From JAFARZ01 sp035651595 (lineage in GTDB: Bacteria > Actinomycetota > Actinomycetes > Streptosporangiales > Streptosporangiaceae): a stretch of DNA of 9,135 nucleotides. Shown one piece after another: positions 5,751 to 9,135 of this stretch. Every line of letters begins with the position of its first letter. The stretch's first letter is position 1. The notes beneath the pieces were generated by a model that searched no databases, was not told where the DNA came from, and saw only the letters and a program-made list of their open reading frames with translations. Both the position numbers and the translations under genes were made by a program. Where the stretch lies: contig DASRFJ010000348.1 of the NCBI GenBank assembly GCA_035651595.1, forward strand, positions 1 to 9,135, given 5' to 3'.

Positions 5751-6914
5751 ATGAGCAATGATTTCGCCCTGTCCGAGGAGCACGAGGCGCTGCGCGCCGC
5801 GGTGCGTGAGCTGGCCGACGACAAGATCGCGCCGCGTGCCGCCGAGGTGGACCGGACCGGCGAGTTCCCGCAGGACGTGTACGACGCGCTGGTCAAGGCC
5901 GACTTCCACGCGGTGCACATCCCGGTGGCGTACGGCGGGGCCGGGGGCGACGCGCTCGCCGCGGTGATCGTTATCGAGGAGGTCGCGCGGGCGTGTGCCG
6001 CCTCCTCGCTCATCCCGGGCGTGAACAAGCTCGGCACGGTTCCGCTGCTGCTGTCGGGCTCCGAGGAGCTGAAGCAGAGGTACCTGCCGCCGGTGGCCCG
6101 CGGCGACGCGATGTTCTCCTACGCGCTGTCCGAGCCGGAGGCCGGCTCGGACGCGGCGGCGATGCGGGCCCGTGCGGTGCGGACGGATGCGGGCTACGTG
6201 CTGAACGGCGTGAAGCGGTGGATCACCAACGCCGGCGTGTCGCAGTACTACACGGTGATGGCGGTCACCGATCCGGACAAGGGCGCGAACGGGATCTCCG
6301 CGTTCGTGGTGGAGAAATCCGATGAAGGCTTTTCGTTCGGCGCCCCGGAACACAAGCTCGGGATCAAGGGGTCGCCGACCCGCGAGCTGTACTTCGACGA
6401 CTGCGAGATCCCCGCGGACCGGCTGATAGGCGCCGAGGGCGAGGGGTTCAAGATCGCGCTGCGCACCCTGGACCACACCCGGATCACGATCGCGGCGCAG
6501 GCCGTCGGGATCGGGCAGGGCGCGCTGGACTACGCGGTGAGATACGTGAAGGAGCGCAAGCAGTTCGGCAAGCCGGTCGCGGAGTTCCAGGGCCTGCAGT
6601 TCATGCTCGCCGACATGGCGATGAAGCTGGAGGCGTCCAGGCAGCTAACCTACGTCGCGGCGGCCAGGTCGGAGCGGGCGATGGCAGGGGAGACGGTGCC
6701 GGACCTCACGTTCATTTCGTCCGCCTGCAAATGCCTGGCCTCGGACACCGCGATGTCGGTGACCACCGATGCGGTGCAGTTGCTCGGCGGGTACGGGTTC
6801 GTGAACGACTATCCGGTCGAGCGGATGATGCGCGACGCGAAGATCACCCAGATCTACGAGGGCACCAACCAGATCCAGCGGATGGTCATGGCGCGGCAGC
6901 TGCTGAAGGGTTGA
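5751..6914 (+). CDS. Acyl-CoA dehydrogenase, FadE25-like
   Basis: This FAD enzyme makes the trans-2,3 double bond in acyl-CoA thioesters, the first step of beta-oxidation, and passes electrons to electron-transfer flavoprotein. The 387-residue protein is of normal length. It has an N-terminal helical domain (about 1-120), the FAD/substrate motif YALSEPEAGSD (124-134), KRWITNAG (155-162), and the C-terminal helical domain. That domain includes RKQFGKPVAEFQ (269-280), QLLGGYGF (343-350) and the catalytic base Glu370 in QIYEGTNQIQR (367-377), the position typical of short/medium-chain and FadE25-type enzymes. In M. tuberculosis fadE25 lies directly after purE. Here about 2.6 kb with three other genes separates them. 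The ATG at 5751 follows a -10 box by 6 nt. Chain-length specificity cannot be told from the sequence. Confidence 0.95.
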   Translation: MSNDFALSEEHEALRAAVRELADDKIAPRAAEVDRTGEFPQDVYDALVKADFHAVHIPVAYGGAGGDALAAVIVIEEVARACAASSLIPGVNKLGTVPLLLSGSEELKQRYLPPVARGDAMFSYALSEPEAGSDAAAMRARAVRTDAGYVLNGVKRWITNAGVSQYYTVMAVTDPDKGANGISAFVVEKSDEGFSFGAPEHKLGIKGSPTRELYFDDCEIPADRLIGAEGEGFKIALRTLDHTRITIAAQAVGIGQGALDYAVRYVKERKQFGKPVAEFQGLQFMLADMAMKLEASRQLTYVAAARSERAMAGETVPDLTFISSACKCLASDTAMSVTTDAVQLLGGYGFVNDYPVERMMRDAKITQIYEGTNQIQRMVMARQLLKG

Positions 6915-6933
6915 TGCCAGCGAATGCGCGGGT

Positions 6934-6970
6934 GCGCGGCCCTGCCCCGGGAGGATGGGCAGGACCGCGC
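6934..6970. terminator. Strong hairpin between convergent genes, likely bidirectional terminator
   Basis: GCGCGGCCCTGCCC (6934-6947) pairs with GGGCAGGACCGCGC (6957-6970) over 14 positions with one mismatch and a 9-nt loop. It lies 20 bp after the acyl-CoA dehydrogenase stop and 20 bp from the protease stop on the other strand, so it can end transcription from both sides. No T-run follows, which is common in high-GC actinobacteria. Confidence 0.75.
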
Positions 6971-6989
6971 CGTCGGATGCGCAGCGATG

Positions 6990-7949
6990 TCAGACGGTGA
7001 TGCCGAGCGCCTTGGTGATCTGGCCGATCGGGTTGATCGTGCTGAAACGGACGCCGTCCCCGGACATGACCAGGCCGATGGCATACCGCTCTGAATCGAG
7101 CACGGCGGATCCGGAGTCTCCCGGCAGCGACAAGGGCGGGTCACCGTCGATCGTGGGGGCGACTCGGTACTGGTGGCGGAACGTGACGCCACTGAGGACA
7201 ACCGTGAAGTCGGTGCTCACGACCTTGCCTTCGGTGCGCCGCGAGGTGGCACCGTACTTGACGACATTACCGTTCAGCACGGCTGCTCTCGCTCCCCTAG
7301 GGCTGCCAAGGCTGACGATGTCCGGAGACGCCGGCCGCCCGGTGACGCGGCACACCGCGGCGTCGACGTACAGGGTGTCGCCCCACTGCACCTCGATGCT
7401 CCCGTGGGAACCGCGGACGATCTCGCCGATCACGTCCCTGTGCTCGTTCCCGCCCTGGTCCAGGGAGGGCTGGAGGACGCGCTTGTCTTTCTTGTCCCAT
7501 GAAGGGTCTACGCACAGGACGTGGTAGGCGCTCAGCCACAGATTCTCCCCGGAGATCGCGTCGGTGACGAGCATCCCCAGGGAGCCGTACCAGTCGCTGA
7601 TACGCGCGGGGGCGATGCACGCCCCTCCCTGACACGGGTCGTAGCGCGTGTTGTCGACGGCTACGACCGGCGGAACCGATACGACGCCGGAGGCCGGTCC
7701 CTGGAGCTCGAAGGCCGCCTCCACCACGTCCGTCGGGACGCCGGCTATCGTCCGCGGAATCTCGTTTTCCGGGCGATATTCTCCCTTGCGCGTGACGAAT
7801 ACGAGAATCGCGTACGTGGCCTGCTGTTCTCCGCCAATCTCCTTCAGGCCGACGTCGATGCCGGTCACCCCCGGCAGCGCGAGGAGCTCGTCCTCGAATC
7901 TGTCCCTGATCGTGAGCAGACGCTGGTACTCCAGCGGATCAACGTGCAT
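6990..7949 (-). CDS. Trypsin-like (chymotrypsin-fold) serine protease, predicted cytoplasmic, with N-terminal accessory domain
   Basis: The 319-residue protein has the S1-type triad in the right order. His143 is in LSAYHVLC, Asp196 in YVDAAVC, and Ser279 in LPGDSGSAV with the oxyanion-hole glycine. It has no signal peptide or membrane segment, so it probably works inside the cell or leaves by an unusual route. The N-terminal domain (about 1-90), with LPGVTGIDVGLKEIGG (25-40), an ILVFV strand (48-52) and IPRTIAGVPTDVVE (64-77), resembles the leader domain of bacterial trypsin-like proteins related to plant NAL1. Its role, perhaps substrate binding or autoinhibition, is not known to me. A Cys-containing linker (C106, C111) precedes the catalytic core. 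The ATG at 7949 has a perfect AGGAGGT (7955-7961) 5 nt upstream. The gene is 30 bp after the RhiA-like gene and clearly in its operon. Target unknown; the active site looks intact. Confidence 0.82.
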   Translation of the reverse strand: MHVDPLEYQRLLTIRDRFEDELLALPGVTGIDVGLKEIGGEQQATYAILVFVTRKGEYRPENEIPRTIAGVPTDVVEAAFELQGPASGVVSVPPVVAVDNTRYDPCQGGACIAPARISDWYGSLGMLVTDAISGENLWLSAYHVLCVDPSWDKKDKRVLQPSLDQGGNEHRDVIGEIVRGSHGSIEVQWGDTLYVDAAVCRVTGRPASPDIVSLGSPRGARAAVLNGNVVKYGATSRRTEGKVVSTDFTVVLSGVTFRHQYRVAPTIDGDPPLSLPGDSGSAVLDSERYAIGLVMSGDGVRFSTINPIGQITKALGITV

Positions 7950-7979
7950 GATGTACCTCCTAAGCGGGCCTGCTGCCGG

Positions 7980-8648
7980 TTACGCGCTCAGTGCCTCCAG
8001 TTCCCGGCTGAAGTTGACCGCGTTCGAAGCCTTCACCTCCCACTTGTTGTCCGCGGTGAGCGTGGCGGTCAGGGCGTTGTTTCCGCCCGAGTAAACGAGT
8101 TCCTTGAACTTGGTGGAGGAGCTGAGGCTCACCATCTGGCCCTGAATGAACCTGCCCGCGGCGATGTAATAGGTGGGGTGGAGAGTGAAGACCTGCTCGA
8201 GATCGGGGCCTGTGTCGATGGCGCAGACGGCCTTGCCGTTGAGGGTGAGGCCCACCGAACTAGGATTCACGCTGGGCCGCGGTACCCGGGCAGTGCTGGC
8301 GATGCGGAGACGTGCCATGTCGGCTTTGCCGTACGCCTTGAGCAGAGACCAGTCGCCGCCGTCGTAGTCGAAGGTGGCCCGGCACTGGTCATTTGACCCC
8401 GGATCGGCCGCCAGCCTCCCTCTGCCATTCCACTGGTAGCCTTCCCTGGTGCCCTGTGCCGACCAGACGAACTGCCATTTCATCTCCCATGAGAATACGT
8501 AATCGTTGCCCCCGTTGATCTGCTGAGTCAGCCATGCGAGCTGGAGCGAATCGGCCGACATGAATTCGGGGAGCACGGCGAAGACCGCGAACACCGGCTT
8601 CACTAGTTCTGAATTGTTGATGACGGTAAGGGTGTACTCGTCTGACAT
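7980..8648 (-). CDS. RhiA-like protein of unknown function
   Basis: The 222-residue protein resembles the RhiA family, named after the abundant quorum-regulated Rhizobium leguminosarum rhizosphere protein. Seen features are the opening YTLTVINNS (5-13), SLQLAWL (34-40), a Trp/Phe-rich core FSWEMKWQFVWSAQGT (52-67), SVGLTLNG (131-138), LHPTYYIAAGRFIQGQMV (156-173) and the closing TATLTADNKWEV (194-205). The fold is probably all-beta. No signal peptide, membrane helix or catalytic motif is visible, and the family has no established biochemical function that I know of. I assigned it from memory of the family pattern, without a search. The ATG at 8648 is chosen because it matches the family's start; its ribosome binding site is poor. 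The frame is open to 8753, but the extra 35 residues look like leader sequence. It is followed 30 bp later by the protease gene. Confidence 0.65.
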   Translation of the reverse strand: MSDEYTLTVINNSELVKPVFAVFAVLPEFMSADSLQLAWLTQQINGGNDYVFSWEMKWQFVWSAQGTREGYQWNGRGRLAADPGSNDQCRATFDYDGGDWSLLKAYGKADMARLRIASTARVPRPSVNPSSVGLTLNGKAVCAIDTGPDLEQVFTLHPTYYIAAGRFIQGQMVSLSSSTKFKELVYSGGNNALTATLTADNKWEVKASNAVNFSRELEALSA

Positions 8649-9041
8649 GACAGGTATCCATTCTGTTTGATTCGGACCATGATTCGGGTCGTGATTTCCT
8701 TTGAAATCCGCCATCCGGCGCCTGCTGTGGGTCTGGCGGCGTTTTCCTTTCACCTCGATGCTGGCGGATCATACGTTCCTTGAGCATCCCGAAAATTAAT
8801 GAATTCCAATGTCGCGTTCGAGGGAGATGGCCGCAAATAGTCCGGTTTATGACCAAATGGAGGCGGCGCGGGCGGAGCCCCGGGGGTCAGGGACCCGGCA
8901 AAGTCGTGGGTCGAGGCGCTGACCTGCAATGTCGTAACGGCAGGTGATGCGCCCGGCGTGTCCTGAGACGGCTGGCGGGCCCGGGCGGAACGATGGAAGT
9001 TCCTACACTCACCATCTTGCCCAGCGAACAGCAGCCACTTA
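8649..9041. other. Non-coding region between the RhiA-like gene and the insertion sequence
   Basis: About 390 bp without a convincing gene. The part from 8649 to 8870 is much more AT-rich than the rest of the window (for example 8790-8810) and serves as upstream region of the minus-strand operon. On that strand a CCGCCA/TGGCGG inverted repeat (8708-8713 / 8734-8739) could fold in the leader. The part from 8880 to 9041 is GC-rich again and holds hairpins GGGTC/GACCC (8884-8896) and ACCTGC/GCAGGT (8922-8927 / 8940-8945). I see no tRNA and no recognisable attachment site. Confidence 0.5.
8768..8797 (-). promoter_or_regulatory. Possible promoter of the RhiA-like/protease operon
   Basis: On the minus strand TATGAT (8768-8773) is a near-consensus -10 box. 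The -35 region, 16-18 bp upstream, is AT-rich (ATTTTC/AATTTT) but not close to TTGACA. Transcription from here would give a leader of about 110 nt before the ATG at 8648. This is a composition-based guess in an AT-rich stretch, where such boxes also arise by chance. Confidence 0.25.
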
Positions 9042-9135
9042 GAGCCTGCTTGAAAACTAGGTGGCTTGCGGCTGGGACGGTGTTCGGGCGAGGCGCCGGG
9101 TCATGACGATGATCATGGCCCAGTAGATGTAGGTC
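9042..9135 (-). mobile_element. End of an IS5-family insertion sequence (partial)
   Basis: The element's terminal inverted repeat probably starts at GAGCCTGCTTGAAAA (9042-9056), immediately followed by the 3' end of a transposase gene on the minus strand. TTA (9039-9041) just outside could be one copy of a short target duplication, as is usual for several IS5 subgroups. The other end lies outside the window, so neither the repeat pair nor the duplication can be confirmed. Confidence 0.7.
9057..9135 (-). CDS. IS5-family transposase, C-terminal fragment (cut by window edge)
   Basis: The minus strand reads TYIYWAMIIVMTRRLARTPS followed by six residues (QPQAT plus stop), 25 codons in all. The WAMIIVMTRRLAR pattern is the characteristic end of IS5-family DDE transposases, whose last helix follows the catalytic glutamate. 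The catalytic residues themselves lie beyond the window, so I cannot say whether the enzyme is intact. The stop is 15 bp inside the predicted IS end, as expected. Confidence 0.75.
   Translation of the reverse strand, partial: TYIYWAMIIVMTRRLARTPSQPQAT

Noticed and set aside
5646..6476. Minus-strand frame opposite the acyl-CoA dehydrogenase
   Set aside because: His/Arg-rich antisense shadow of a strongly conserved gene.
7521..8396. Plus-strand frame opposite the protease and RhiA-like genes
   Set aside because: It spans the gap between two real genes on the other strand and shows no domain; both minus-strand genes have recognisable motifs.
8389..8856. Minus-strand frame upstream of and overlapping the RhiA-like gene
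   Set aside because: Its second half is an out-of-frame reading of the RhiA-like gene and its first half is AT-rich leader.
8922..8945. ACCTGC...GCAGGT inverted repeat as an attachment site or transposon end
   Set aside because: Six-base arms only, no integrase nearby and no tRNA; not enough to support a call.

Overview
The window looks like chromosomal DNA from a high-GC actinobacterium, in the Streptomyces/Actinospica/Catenulispora range. Support comes from very high GC at third codon positions, GTG starts, TANNNT -10 boxes directly upstream of start codons, and gene order. The set GtrA-type membrane protein (divergent) / purK / purE / FadE25-like acyl-CoA dehydrogenase is also found in Mycobacterium tuberculosis (Rv3277, Rv3276c, Rv3275c, Rv3274c). 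I cannot name the species.

Layout. 1-177: a 17-bp GC-rich tandem repeat cut by the window edge, then about 390 bp without a convincing gene but with small inverted repeats. 565-1338 (-): GtrA-family membrane protein with a long Pro/Gly/Ala tail. 1483-3131 (+): purK and purE, overlapping by 4 bp, the two steps that convert AIR to CAIR in purine synthesis. 3275-4000 (+): single-pass membrane protein whose extracellular discoidin-like domain resembles the C-terminal domain of actinobacterial MviN/MurJ proteins. 4041-4442 (+): small conserved hypothetical protein overlapping, tail to tail, a UDP-glucose 6-dehydrogenase family gene (4348-5661, -). 5751-6914 (+): acyl-CoA dehydrogenase, divergent from the dehydrogenase, with a perfect 14-bp palindrome in its promoter. 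6934-6970: a hairpin that probably terminates transcription from both sides.

The right third looks accessory. A two-gene minus-strand operon encodes a RhiA-like protein (7980-8648) followed by a trypsin-like serine protease without a signal peptide (6990-7949). Upstream is an unusually AT-rich leader of about 200 bp, then non-coding DNA, then the end of an IS5-family insertion sequence (9042 to the window edge) carrying the last 25 codons of its transposase.

Functionally the left two thirds are housekeeping: purine synthesis, cell-envelope sugar nucleotide and membrane functions, and fatty-acid oxidation. The RhiA-like/protease pair is the least understood part and the best candidate for a poorly described system. 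Nothing in the sequence proves what it does.
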